From: an uncultured Methylophaga sp. | GTDB taxonomy: Bacteria > Pseudomonadota > Gammaproteobacteria > GCF-002020875 | NCBI GenBank assembly: GCA_937877715.1 | Contig: CALEHW010000017.1 | Coordinates: forward strand, 1 to 39,485 | Length of the DNA: 39,485 bases | Direction of reading: 5' to 3' | In this document: one piece after another, positions 23,702 through 31,811 of the stretch | Layout: each line of letters begins with the position of its first letter | Position numbering within the stretch: position 1 is the stretch's first letter | Translations under genes and position numbers: made by a program | The notes under the pieces: generated by a model | What the model saw: the letters and a program-made list of their open reading frames with translations, nothing else | The model's database searches: none | What the model was told of the DNA's origin: nothing

Positions 23702-25178
23702 GTTGTTGGCTCTCTTGAGCAGTCGTAATCTGTTGTCTTATGAGTTCGGCAGCATGCAGTTCCATCGGCACCATACCATGTTCCAGAGCAGCTGCCCGGA
23801 TCTCGTTTGCAGTGACCCCGTTGCCGACCAGTTCCCGGATGGCCGCATCCATCTTCATCAACTCATAGATTGGAACCCTGCCGTGGAAGCCGGTTTGGTT
23901 ACAGTGGTGGCAGAGGTCAAGCTGTGGGGATTTTCCACTACACTGGCTGCAGACCTTGCGCACCAGTCTCTGAGAAAGTACCCCAAGCAGCGTGTCCTTG
24001 AGCATATAGGGCTCTATGCCCATCTCCAGCAGCCTGGTGATGGCGCTTGGCGCATCTCTGGTATGTAGCGTGGTAAGCACCAGGTGGCCGGTATAGGCAC
24101 TCTGCAGAGCGATCTTTGCAGTCTCCTGATCCCGTATCTCTCCAATCAGGATAACGTCTGGATCATGACGCAAAATATGGCGTAGATTCTTCGCAAAGGT
24201 ATTGTTTGTCGCCTCATTAACCTCAATCTGACGGACGCGATCAATTCTGTACTCAACCGGGTCCTCGATACTGATGATATTGAGCGCCCTATCCCGCAGG
24301 ATATCCATGGCAGCGTACATGGTTGTTGATTTGCCGGAACCAGTGGGGCCAGTAACCAGAATCAACCCGTTTTTCTGCTGCAGCATGTTGCGAAGGAGCC
24401 GTTCATCATCAGCACGGAAACCGATAGTAGAGAGCTTGCGTAGACCCATTTTCGGATCGAGGATGCGTATCACCACGCTCTCCCCCTCCAGTGTCGGTAC
24501 GGTGGAGATGCGTAGATCAACTCTGCGTCCACCAATTGAGAGGTGGTGTGACCCATCCTGGGGTAGGCGATGTTCTGCAATATCCATATCACCCAGGATT
24601 TTTATTCTACTGACAATAGCGGAGTAGTGGTCACGGCTGATCTGGTGTGCCGGCAGCATCACCCCATCAATTCGGTAACGAATATCAACCACCGACTGCA
24701 GTGGTTTCAGATGGATATCAGAGGCGCGTTGATTGATTGCCTCATGGATCATCTGCTCCACCAGGGAGACAATTTTTTCGCCACCCACTTGCTCCCTATT
24801 TTCCGCCTCTGCAGTCGAATCGATTGTGAGCCTGTGCGGACTCTCCATCGGGATGAAGAGATGTATCCCAGCGGTTGAGCCGCCAACATTGTAGAGATGG
24901 TCACCACTGGAGTCATGCTGGTGGTGTTCGGCAGAGGCATCCAGCACCTCACCATTTGCAAACTCTATATGGAAGGAGAAGGGCTCCTTTTCGAGTTGTG
25001 GATGATAGTGGTAGAGGTGGCTTATCTGGTCGAAATCGAGTTGTTGAATCGGGTCTGATTCCCCGGGTTGAAAGTGGATGGAGCGGGATACGGGGTTGAT
25101 GTTCTGTAGTCTGCCGTTGATGGTTGTGCCATCGATCAACCGGCAGGAGAAGGGGGAGCTATCCATGGAGCTACTCAT
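23688..25178 (-). CDS. GspE/PilB-type secretion or pilus ATPase with atypical N-terminus
   Basis: The product is 496 aa. The C-terminal about 360 residues are a type II secretion / type IV pilus ATPase: ASDIHLKPL, Walker A GPTGSGKST (about 288-296), Asp box ISIEDPVEYRIDRVRQIEVNE, Walker B DPDVILIGEIRDQETA, His box TGHLVLTTLHTRDA, and the zinc tetracysteine CSQC...CHHC. The first 130 residues are not the usual GspE/MshE N1 domain. They hold two copies of a short beta-rich pattern (LIDGTTINGRL...FQPGE and FANGEVLDAS...IPMESPHR), which I read as a small beta-barrel-like or PilZ-like adaptor (inference). It overlaps the PilX-like gene by 8 bases and nadC by 14. Confidence 0.88.
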   Translation of the reverse strand: MSSSMDSSPFSCRLIDGTTINGRLQNINPVSRSIHFQPGESDPIQQLDFDQISHLYHYHPQLEKEPFSFHIEFANGEVLDASAEHHQHDSSGDHLYNVGGSTAGIHLFIPMESPHRLTIDSTAEAENREQVGGEKIVSLVEQMIHEAINQRASDIHLKPLQSVVDIRYRIDGVMLPAHQISRDHYSAIVSRIKILGDMDIAEHRLPQDGSHHLSIGGRRVDLRISTVPTLEGESVVIRILDPKMGLRKLSTIGFRADDERLLRNMLQQKNGLILVTGPTGSGKSTTMYAAMDILRDRALNIISIEDPVEYRIDRVRQIEVNEATNNTFAKNLRHILRHDPDVILIGEIRDQETAKIALQSAYTGHLVLTTLHTRDAPSAITRLLEMGIEPYMLKDTLLGVLSQRLVRKVCSQCSGKSPQLDLCHHCNQTGFHGRVPIYELMKMDAAIRELVGNGVTANEIRAAALEHGMVPMELHAAELIRQQITTAQESQQHEPA

Positions 25179-25587
25179 CTTGACTCCAGCTATCGATGGT
25201 TGGGGCTGCCCCAGCTGCCCCGGAGAGCACCATTGTAAGCTGCTGCCGTGAACCAGAGTTGGAGTGAGACCCCTCGCTGGAGATGGTATATATGCCTGCC
25301 GATTCCGTAACCGAGGCGCTGAAACTGCTCTGCTCCAGGGTCCCGGTAATGGAGCTGGATATCTGGTTATTGGTATGGTTCACGATCGCCTGCTGCAGAC
25401 CAGCCTCGGCAGCATAAAATGCAGCCACCCCGTAACGAAAATTTGAGGCCATCTTCTCCTCCAGTTGGGCGGCTTGCATCGCCCCCAGCCCTAGCAGACT
25501 CATCAAGGTTAGCAGCAACAGGCTGACCACCAGGGTGCTGCCTTGGGATGAATGGTTGGAGAGTGGTCTGGGTAGTGAGTATGACAA
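25171..25587 (-). CDS. PilX-like type IV pilus minor pilin / assembly protein
   Basis: The product is about 138 aa from a TTG at 25587. The frame is open further upstream to 25770, but that part overlaps cobU and has no family resemblance. It has a PilX N-terminal domain: QGSTLVVSLLLLTLMSLLGLGAMQAAQLEEKMASNFRYGVAAFYAAEAGLQQAI, a hydrophobic helix followed by the MA-N-x(4)-AFYAAEAGL signature. It should be an inner-membrane pilin-like subunit. The start codon is unsure (no ATG near the expected N-terminus). The usual partners pilV, pilW and pilY1 are not next to it; instead it is translationally linked to a GspE-like ATPase. Confidence 0.8.
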   Translation of the reverse strand: MSYSLPRPLSNHSSQGSTLVVSLLLLTLMSLLGLGAMQAAQLEEKMASNFRYGVAAFYAAEAGLQQAIVNHTNNQISSSITGTLEQSSFSASVTESAGIYTISSEGSHSNSGSRQQLTMVLSGAAGAAPTIDSWSQDE

Positions 25588-25667
25588 GCCTGGTATCTGA
25601 ATTTGTGAGCTGAAAAATAGGTTATGATTTCGTGGATGAGAGATAGATTCTACTGCAAGATTACACC

Positions 25668-26183
25668 ATGAGAGAACTGATTCTGGGTGGTACCCGTTCG
25701 GGGAAAAGCAGCTATGCAGAAAAGGTGGCACTGGGAGGGGGTAAAGAGCTCCTCTATCTGGCCACCGCAACTGTGGAAGATGCCGAGATGGAGCAGAGAA
25801 TCATTCACCATCAGCAGAGTCGTTCATCTGCCTGGAGAGTGATTGAGGAGCCACTACATCTGGCAGAGGTACTGCAACAGGAGGCCAGGGATGGGCGCAC
25901 CATTCTGGTTGAGTGTCTAACCTTATGGTTGACCAATTTGCTTCTGCAGGAAGATGAGACAGTATTGCAGCAGGAGACAGAATTACTTATTAATGTCATT
26001 CCAGATCTTCCTGGAACTACACTGCTGGTCGGTAACGAGACCGGAATGGGGGTGGTGCCAGCAGATGCACTGAGCCGAAAATATTGTGATGAGGCAGGAA
26101 GGCTTCATCAGCGGCTGGCAGCTATCTGTGAGCGGGTCACACTGGTAGTTGCTGGTCTGCCGCAAACCTTGAAGGAGCCGTAA
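25668..26183 (+). CDS. cobU: Adenosylcobinamide kinase / adenosylcobinamide-phosphate guanylyltransferase
   Basis: The product is 171 aa. The P-loop GGTRSGKS is at residues 7-14, followed by the guanylylation-site histidine region RIIHHQQSR (H47/H48) and SSAWRVIEEP. LVECLTLWLTNLL and VGNETGMGVVPADALSRKYCDEAGRLHQRLA complete the family signature. It phosphorylates adenosylcobinamide and transfers GMP to give AdoCbi-GDP. It is the first gene of cobU-cobT-cobS and shares one base with the cobT start (TAATG). The ribosome site is weak. Confidence 0.97.
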   Translation: MRELILGGTRSGKSSYAEKVALGGGKELLYLATATVEDAEMEQRIIHHQQSRSSAWRVIEEPLHLAEVLQQEARDGRTILVECLTLWLTNLLLQEDETVLQQETELLINVIPDLPGTTLLVGNETGMGVVPADALSRKYCDEAGRLHQRLAAICERVTLVVAGLPQTLKEP

Positions 26184-27232
26184 TGGATAACAAATGGTGG
26201 GACTCTCCAGTCCAGCGGCTGGATCGGGAGATTGGGAAACAGGCAGAAGCACGTCAACTGCATTTGACCAAACCACCCGGGGCACTGGGCCGTCTGGAGG
26301 CTGTGGCAATCCAGCTATCTGCCATGCAGGGACGAGTAAAGCCATCCATCAACACCTCGTTCATCACCGTCTTTGCAGCTGACCATGGGGTGGCAGAGAT
26401 GGGAGTATCAGCCTTTCCGCAAGAGGTGACAGCAGAGATGGTGCGCAACTTCTCGCGTGGCGGAGCTGCAATTAGTGTCTTGGCAAACAGTCTTGGCGCA
26501 ACCCTGGAGGTGGTCAATGTAGGTACGGTACATCCAGTCGAGCCGCTAAACGGGGTGTTGGATAGGCGGATATCTTCCGGAACCAATAACTTTGTCTCCC
26601 AGCCGGCAATGGATAAGGATGAGCTGGAACGTGCCCTTGAGTTAGGGGCAGAGGCGGTTGAACGTGCCATTAGCCAGGAGGCAGATATCTATATTGGTGG
26701 AGAGATGGGGATAGCCAATACAACCTCGGCCTCTGCAGTAGCGGCCGCACTACTTGGGAAGAGTGGTGCATCCGTCGCTGGTGCAGGAACCGGCCTCGAT
26801 TCCGATGGGGTCTCCCGTAAAGGCGAGGTTATAGAGCAGGCACTTGACCTCCATAAAAACAATCTGGGTAATCCAATGGATATCCTGCAACATCTGGGTG
26901 GTTTTGAAATCGCTGCCCTGGCAGGCGCATATATCAAGGCGTCACAGTCAGGAGTGCCGATACTTGTTGACGGCTTTATAACATCGGTTGCAGCACTTGC
27001 TGCAGTCAGAATCAATTCAGGTGTCAGGGGGTGGCTGATCTTCTCTCACCGCTCTGCAGAGCATGGACACGGCAAAGTGCTTGATGCCATGGATGCGAAC
27101 CCTCTGTTGGATTTGGGGATGAGACTGGGTGAGGGGAGTGGTGCCGCAGTAGCTGTTCCCATCTTGCAGCAGGCCTGTCAGCTGCATGGAGAGATGGCCA
27201 CCTTCGGTGAGGCAGGGGTCTCTGAGGGGTAG
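26183..27232 (+). CDS. cobT: Nicotinate-nucleotide-dimethylbenzimidazole phosphoribosyltransferase
   Basis: The product is 349 aa, the normal length. It makes alpha-ribazole phosphate from NaMN and the lower-ligand base. Characteristic segments are KPPGALGRLEAVAIQL, FAADHGVAEMGVSAFPQEVTAEMVRNF, GGEMGIANTTSASAVAAAL, GAGTGLDSDGVSRK, HRSAEHGHGK and the C-terminal GEGSGAAVAVPIL bearing the catalytic Glu. It overlaps cobU by one base and ends 6 bases before cobS. Confidence 0.98.
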   Translation: MDNKWWDSPVQRLDREIGKQAEARQLHLTKPPGALGRLEAVAIQLSAMQGRVKPSINTSFITVFAADHGVAEMGVSAFPQEVTAEMVRNFSRGGAAISVLANSLGATLEVVNVGTVHPVEPLNGVLDRRISSGTNNFVSQPAMDKDELERALELGAEAVERAISQEADIYIGGEMGIANTTSASAVAAALLGKSGASVAGAGTGLDSDGVSRKGEVIEQALDLHKNNLGNPMDILQHLGGFEIAALAGAYIKASQSGVPILVDGFITSVAALAAVRINSGVRGWLIFSHRSAEHGHGKVLDAMDANPLLDLGMRLGEGSGAAVAVPILQQACQLHGEMATFGEAGVSEG

Positions 27233-27238
27233 TCCTGC

Positions 27239-27973
27239 ATGAATATGCAACCACTCATAATCGCCTTCCAGCTACTGACCAGGATTCCAATCCCTGTTGA
27301 TGTTGAGTCTACACCACAAAACCGTGGTTACTCTATCCTCTTCTATCCACTGGTTGGGGCAGCTATTGGAGGATCTCTGTTGCTGCTCGCATCCATCCTG
27401 CCGACATTTCCTGTCTCACTCCAGGCATCACTGATTCTGGTTCTGTGGGTCGCCCTGACTGGGGGACTCCACCTGGATGGACTGGCAGACAGTGCAGATG
27501 CATGGGTTGGGGGGATGGGGGATCGAGAGCGGATGCTGGAGATCATGAAAGATCCAGCCTCCGGCCCCATGGGGGTTACAGCAATTATTCTGATCCTGCT
27601 GGTTAAATGGAGTGCAATTGTAGCCCTGATTGAGAGTGGATCGTGGATGCTGCTATTGTGGCCACCACTACTGGCACGAACACTGTTGATCGGACTGTTC
27701 CAGACAACCACCTACCTGCGTGCAGGGGGAATGGGTGAAGAGTTATCGGCAAATATCCCACAAGGGGCTGCAACTGCCATCCAGATATTGATACTTGGAC
27801 TTGCCATCTACCTTGGGGTGCACTGGGTCACCATACTGATATTGGTTGGAGCCGCCTTGCTGTTTCGCTGGCTGGTGGTTCATAAGTTGGGTGGAATTAC
27901 AGGCGATATTGCCGGGGCAATGGTGGAGAAGATGGAGGTGTTATTGTTGCTGTTGTTGGTTTTGTTGCAATAA
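27239..27973 (+). CDS. cobS: Adenosylcobinamide-GDP ribazoletransferase (cobalamin synthase)
   Basis: The product is 244 aa with several hydrophobic spans. It joins AdoCbi-GDP and alpha-ribazole(-phosphate) at the inner membrane. Family motifs are LLTRIPIP near the N-terminus, YPLVGAAIGG, LTGGLHLDGLADSADAWVGG-type acidic motif (about 74-92), and MKDPASGPMGVTAIILILLVKW. It ends with a Leu-rich tail (EVLLLLLLVLLQ). It is the third gene of the operon; a hairpin follows 16 bases after the stop. Confidence 0.96.
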   Translation: MNMQPLIIAFQLLTRIPIPVDVESTPQNRGYSILFYPLVGAAIGGSLLLLASILPTFPVSLQASLILVLWVALTGGLHLDGLADSADAWVGGMGDRERMLEIMKDPASGPMGVTAIILILLVKWSAIVALIESGSWMLLLWPPLLARTLLIGLFQTTTYLRAGGMGEELSANIPQGAATAIQILILGLAIYLGVHWVTILILVGAALLFRWLVVHKLGGITGDIAGAMVEKMEVLLLLLLVLLQ

Positions 27974-27988
27974 ATTGTCAAAATTTTA

Positions 27989-28018
27989 CTTTGAGCGTCT
28001 ATCAGACTGTGCTCAAAG
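27989..28018 (+). terminator. Hairpin after cobS
   Basis: CTTTGAGC (27989-27996) pairs with GCTCAAAG (28011-28018), and the inner GTCT pairs with AGAC. The stem is strong but no T tract follows, so this is a likely but unproven end of the cobUTS transcript. Confidence 0.5.
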
Positions 28019-28094
28019 CAGATATTGGATAGATGTCGCCAGTCTGCTACTCTCAGGGGGTGAAATAGTACGGAAATGTTGACTGGATCGGTAA

Positions 28095-28136
28095 TAGGCG
28101 GAATCCGCATAGTACAATATTTAGTGATTCCGTCTA
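28095..28136. repeat. 11-bp inverted repeat
   Basis: TAGGCGGAATC (28095-28105) and GATTCCGTCTA (28126-28136) are complementary except for one G-T pair, with a 20-base AT-rich loop. The repeat lies just before the nested structure at 28144-28317. Confidence 0.6.
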
Positions 28137-28143
28137 ATATGCT

Positions 28144-28317
28144 GATAAGCGCGGCCGCTTCGCGCCCACGCTTATCGGTGAGCTGAGCAGCAAGCTGCTC
28201 CATCATCTTGAAAGGCTCCGCTCCGCTGCGCCTATCAAGACGCTGGAGCAGAAATCTCCCTAATACCGGTTACGAGCAAGCTCGAACCGGATTAGAAAGA
28301 TTCTGCTCAGCTCACCG
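28144..28317. repeat. Nested multi-hairpin element (possible mobile repeat or structured RNA)
   Basis: A perfect 15-bp inverted repeat (28176-28190 with 28303-28317) encloses two further hairpins. In the first, CTGCTCCA (28195-28202) pairs with TGGAGCAG (28244-28251), with inner TCTTGA/TCAAGA and AGGC/GCCT. In the second (28260-28295) a 16-bp stem carries two single-A bulges. A separate 8-bp hairpin, GATAAGCG/CGCTTATC, sits at 28144-28176. The right arm could alternatively pair with 28247-28257. The GC-rich and symmetric layout looks like a palindromic repeat unit or a folded transcript. Confidence 0.7.
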
Positions 28318-28327
28318 TTAGCAGAAA

Positions 28328-29842
28328 CTACAGATTCAATATTTCATCCAACCTCAGGTGGCTATCCATCTCATCAGCCAGCCGGTTCAGGCTCTCCTCC
28401 CGTAGTGCGGTAATGCCCAGTTGCTGCTGTCCATGTTCCATTCCTGCCCAGGAGAGCAGTGCATCCATGCCATCCGGATGGTCAAACAGTCCGTGTAGAT
28501 AACACCCTGCAACCTGTTGATTATCCGAGATTGCCCCATCTGGTTCCCCGTTGCTGAGTTCTATCAATGGGGTATGCAGGGCGTTTCCAGTGGTGATTCC
28601 GGCATGGATCTCATAGCCCTCAACTGATGGCGGTTGTTCGGTGGTTGTAGTCTGTTGCAGGCAGAGTGTGCCGGAGACGTTTCTCAACTGTTTTTCGGAC
28701 TCAAGGCGGGTCTCTATCTCCAGCAGCCCAAGTCCCGGTGTGGTTCCTGCCTCTCCCTCTATACCATCAGGGTCATGGATCTTGTTCCCTAATATCTGGA
28801 AGCCGCCACAGATACCCAACACCTTTCCGCCATAGCGGAGATGTCTCTGGATCGCACTCTCCCATCCCTGTTCACGAAGCCACTGCAGATCGGAACGAAC
28901 GCTCTTGCTGCCAGGCAGAATAATCAGGTCAGCTGGAGGAGGAGCGGTATTGGGAGGAATTATTTGCAGATCAATCTCAGGGTGGTGTCGTAGTGGGTCA
29001 AAATCTGTGTGGTTGCTGATTCTTGGTAATGCGGGAATTATTACCTTTAGCTTGGCGGCACCATTGGTGGTCTGCTCTATCTGCAGTGCATCCTCTGCAT
29101 CAAGGTGAAGGCCATGAAGATATGGCAGCACCCCAATGACCGGTTTTCCTGTTCGCTCTTCCAGCCAATCTATACCGGGTTGCAGCAGCGAGATATCACC
29201 ACGGAAGCGATTGATGATGAATCCACGGATTCGATCCTGTTCACTTTGTGATAGAAGTTCAAGCGTGCCGACTATATGGGCAAATACCCCGCCACGGTCG
29301 ATATCTGCCACCAGAATCACAGGGCAGTCAATGGCCTCGGCAAATCCCATATTGGCAATATCGTTATCTCTCAGATTGATTTCTGCAGGGCTACCAGCTC
29401 CCTCAACAATAATGGTCTGGTATTGTTGCGATAGTCTCTGGTGGGCTGCAACCACCTCACCGAGCAGTTGGGGTTTCAACTGGTGGTAACTCTCTGCATT
29501 GCGGTTACCAAAAACCTTGCCATGAAGAATGACCTGGGCACCAATATCTGTTGTTGGCTTGAGCAGGATTGGGTTCATGTCGGTGGTTGCAGGAATTCCA
29601 GCAGCAGTGGCCTGTAGTACCTGGGCACGTCCGATCTCTCCACCATCGGCGGTGACTGCACTGTTGAGAGCCATATTCTGTGGCTTGAAGGGGGCAACAG
29701 ATCGCCCCTTACGATGAAGCAGGCGGCAGAGTCCGGCAGTGATGATGCTTTTACCAGCATCTGAGGTGGTGCCTTGAATCATTAAGGTGAATTGGCGCGA
29801 AGTGCCAAGAGAGGATGCCCTGGGGTATAGGGTGAAATTCAT
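28328..29842 (-). CDS. cobQ: Cobyric acid synthase
   Basis: The product is 504 aa. It amidates four carboxylates of adenosyl-cobyrinic acid diamide. The N-terminal P-loop-like domain has [12 protein letters not shown] (about 21-32) and [44 protein letters not shown] and DIDRGGVFA follow. The C-terminal class I amidotransferase-like domain has [13 protein letters not shown] (nucleophile Cys) and [12 protein letters not shown] (His). An alternative start at 29782 (Met21) would match shorter relatives and leave more room for a promoter. It is divergent from cbiB with only 24 bases between the annotated starts. Confidence 0.97.
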   Translation of the reverse strand: MNFTLYPRASSLGTSRQFTLMIQGTTSDAGKSIITAGLCRLLHRKGRSVAPFKPQNMALNSAVTADGGEIGRAQVLQATAAGIPATTDMNPILLKPTTDIGAQVILHGKVFGNRNAESYHQLKPQLLGEVVAAHQRLSQQYQTIIVEGAGSPAEINLRDNDIANMGFAEAIDCPVILVADIDRGGVFAHIVGTLELLSQSEQDRIRGFIINRFRGDISLLQPGIDWLEERTGKPVIGVLPYLHGLHLDAEDALQIEQTTNGAAKLKVIIPALPRISNHTDFDPLRHHPEIDLQIIPPNTAPPPADLIILPGSKSVRSDLQWLREQGWESAIQRHLRYGGKVLGICGGFQILGNKIHDPDGIEGEAGTTPGLGLLEIETRLESEKQLRNVSGTLCLQQTTTTEQPPSVEGYEIHAGITTGNALHTPLIELSNGEPDGAISDNQQVAGCYLHGLFDHPDGMDALLSWAGMEHGQQQLGITALREESLNRLADEMDSHLRLDEILNL

Positions 29843-29850
29843 ATCTGTCC

Positions 29851-29856
29851 ATTATA
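29851..29856 (-). promoter_or_regulatory. Possible -10 box for cobQ
   Basis: A perfect TATAAT on the minus strand lies only 8 bases upstream of the annotated cobQ ATG. If it is used, the transcript would be nearly leaderless, or translation would start at the internal Met at 29782. No good -35 is visible. Confidence 0.3.
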
Positions 29857-29866
29857 CGATAGCCCA

Positions 29867-30802
29867 ATGTTGGAGATTGCCATCATTGTTACCGTTGCTC
29901 TGCTGCTCGATATGCTGATTGGGGAGGTGAAGAGATTTCACCCTCTGGTTGGATTTGGCTGGGTTGCCAGCAAGGTAGAGAAGATTCTATTTAGAGGTGG
30001 AGAGAACTCAACCAGAGTCTGTGGTGTGGTTGGTTGGGCGGCAATGGTGATACCAGTCCTCTTTCTGGCACTGTTGTTACGACATCTTGATGGATATTGG
30101 AGCATGGCTATACAGATTGCAGGGCTATACCTTGTGATTGGGAGTCGCAGTCTGATTTCTCACGCCATGCTGGTTGGTAATGCACTCAATAACCAAAACC
30201 TGCCTTTGGCTCGGGAGCGTGTGGGGCGGATTGTAAGTCGCGATACTGATCAACTGGATGAGAGTGGTGTGGTAACGGCAACTGTAGAGTCGGTTCTGGA
30301 GAATGGCAATGATGCCATCTTTGGGGCCATCTTCTGGTTTGTGGTTGCTGGTCTGCCTGGGGCGCTACTATTCAGGGCGGTGAATACCCTGGATGCGATG
30401 TGGGGTTACAAGAGTGAGAGGTTCCTCAACTTTGGATGGTTCTCGGCCAGAGTTGATGACTGGATGAGCTGGATTCCGGCACGTCTAACGGCACTGAGTT
30501 ATGCGCTGTTGGGTGACAGATCCAGGGCATTTTCAAGCTGGAGAGAGCAGGCTGCACTCTGCAAAAGCCCCAATGCAGGGGCGGTAATGTCATCTGGTGC
30601 TGGCGCACTTCAACTCCAGCTTGGGGGTAGATCGAGTTATCACGGAGAGGTTGAAGAGAAGCCGTTGCTTGGTAGTGGTAGAGCGGCAGAGGCGGGGGAT
30701 ATCTGCCGCACCCTCTCTCTGGTCAATAGAAGTGCAATACTGTGGCTGGCAGTGTTGTGGACTATAGCCACTTTTTCAGAGATTTTCAGACTATATGGAT
30801 AG
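29867..30802 (+). CDS. cbiB: Adenosylcobinamide-phosphate synthase
   Basis: The product is 311 aa, an integral membrane protein that attaches (R)-1-aminopropan-2-ol phosphate (or aminopropanol) to cobyric acid. Family landmarks are LLLDMLIGEVKRFHPLVGFG near the N-terminus, RIVSRDTDQLDESGVVTATVESVLENGNDAIFGAIFWF (about 123-160), and NTLDAMWGYKSERFLNFGWFSARVDD followed by CKSPNAGAVMSSGAGALQLQLGG. It overlaps the cobD gene by 8 bases, as expected for the two consecutive steps of the aminopropanol arm. Confidence 0.97.
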   Translation: MLEIAIIVTVALLLDMLIGEVKRFHPLVGFGWVASKVEKILFRGGENSTRVCGVVGWAAMVIPVLFLALLLRHLDGYWSMAIQIAGLYLVIGSRSLISHAMLVGNALNNQNLPLARERVGRIVSRDTDQLDESGVVTATVESVLENGNDAIFGAIFWFVVAGLPGALLFRAVNTLDAMWGYKSERFLNFGWFSARVDDWMSWIPARLTALSYALLGDRSRAFSSWREQAALCKSPNAGAVMSSGAGALQLQLGGRSSYHGEVEEKPLLGSGRAAEAGDICRTLSLVNRSAILWLAVLWTIATFSEIFRLYG

Positions 30803-31811
30803 AGATAACAGACCACAGCATGGTGGCAACAGACGCTACTGGGCTGAACGGAATGGATTCCGAGAGAGCGAGATGGTGGATCTCTCTACCGGGATAAATC
30901 CACATGGCTGGAGTGTCCCGGAGATTCCGCCGGAGGTCTGGCAACGCCTGCCGGAACCTGACCCCGAGCTGCTGGGAGTTGCAGCCGACTATTATGGAAC
31001 AGATATGTTGCTGCCTGTGGCAGGTTCTCAGGCAGCCATCCAGGCACTTCCAAGACTCAGGCCCCATAGTCGGGTTGCTGTTCTTGCTCCGTCATATTCT
31101 GAGCATATGAGAGGGTGGGAGTCAGCTGGTCATGATGTAACTACGCTGCATCGAGAGGATATTGAGTCAGCTATTTCCGGCCTGGACGTGCTGATTATGG
31201 TCAATCCTAACAATCCTACGGGGGAGCGTTTTTCTCCAGAGTTGCTGCTGCATTGGCACCAACAGCTTGCAGATCGTGGTGGCTGGCTGATTGTGGATGA
31301 GGCATTCATGGACGCCACTCCAGAGCAGAGCCTCTGCCATCTTGGTGAGTTGAGAACAGGGCTGATCATACTGCGCTCTGTTGGCAAATTCTTTGGTCTT
31401 GCAGGGGTACGGTCAGGTTTTGTCTTTGCGACCACGCAGCTTCTGAAGCGACTGGATAGTGAGCTTGGCCCATGGTCTTTGAACCATCCGGCACAATGGG
31501 TCACCAAGAGAGCTCTAGAGGATAGGTTATGGCAGCAGGAGATGAGAGGGCGGCTTATGGGCGATAGTGAGCGTCTCTGCAGAGTGCTTGAGTCGGTCAA
31601 TCTAACACCAGATGGTGGAACCATGCTGTTTCAGTGGGCGAAAACGCCACAGGCTGCAGCAGTTGCCAACCAGATGGCTAAACAGGGTATTCTGATTCGG
31701 CTGTTTGATGATCCATCCTCTCTCCGTTTTGGCCTTCCCGCCAATAAGGGTGAGTGGGAGCAGTTGCAGCAGGCACTCTCTGCAATCGATCTGCTACGGG
31801 ATGTTGCCTGA
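30795..31811 (+). CDS. cobD: Threonine-phosphate decarboxylase CobD (PLP enzyme)
   Basis: The product is 338 aa. It is a fold-type I, aspartate aminotransferase-like enzyme that decarboxylates L-threonine phosphate to aminopropanol phosphate for CbiB. The N-terminus HGGNRRYWAER and LSTGINPHGW is typical; VNPNNPTGE and VDEAFMD precede the PLP lysine in SVGKFFGLAGVRSGF (about residues 198-212). It shares 8 bases with cbiB and one base with the mak start. No PduX-type threonine kinase is visible in the window. Confidence 0.95.
   Translation: MDRDNRPQHGGNRRYWAERNGFRESEMVDLSTGINPHGWSVPEIPPEVWQRLPEPDPELLGVAADYYGTDMLLPVAGSQAAIQALPRLRPHSRVAVLAPSYSEHMRGWESAGHDVTTLHREDIESAISGLDVLIMVNPNNPTGERFSPELLLHWHQQLADRGGWLIVDEAFMDATPEQSLCHLGELRTGLIILRSVGKFFGLAGVRSGFVFATTQLLKRLDSELGPWSLNHPAQWVTKRALEDRLWQQEMRGRLMGDSERLCRVLESVNLTPDGGTMLFQWAKTPQAAAVANQMAKQGILIRLFDDPSSLRFGLPANKGEWEQLQQALSAIDLLRDVA

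Larger units (their letters stand above)
27974..28327. other. Non-coding, highly structured spacer between convergent cobS and cobQ
   Basis: The 354 bases lack a supportable gene but hold at least six inverted repeats: 27989-28018, 28095-28136, 28144-28176, the outer pair 28176-28190/28303-28317, and nested within it 28195-28251 and 28260-28295. No cobalamin riboswitch element was recognised, and the location downstream of both genes argues against one. Confidence 0.7.

Noticed and set aside
23550-24068. 172-codon plus-strand ORF across nadC and the GspE-like gene
   Set aside because: Antisense to two conserved genes; no family resemblance.
25588-25770. N-terminal extension of the PilX-like protein up to an ATG at 25770
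   Set aside because: The stretch is antisense to the cobU start, has no pilin-like sequence, and would place 60 residues before the hydrophobic helix.
27974-28327. Cobalamin riboswitch in the cobS-cobQ spacer
   Set aside because: The spacer is downstream of both genes, and I see no B12-box-like conserved stretch; the structure is simple nested palindromes.
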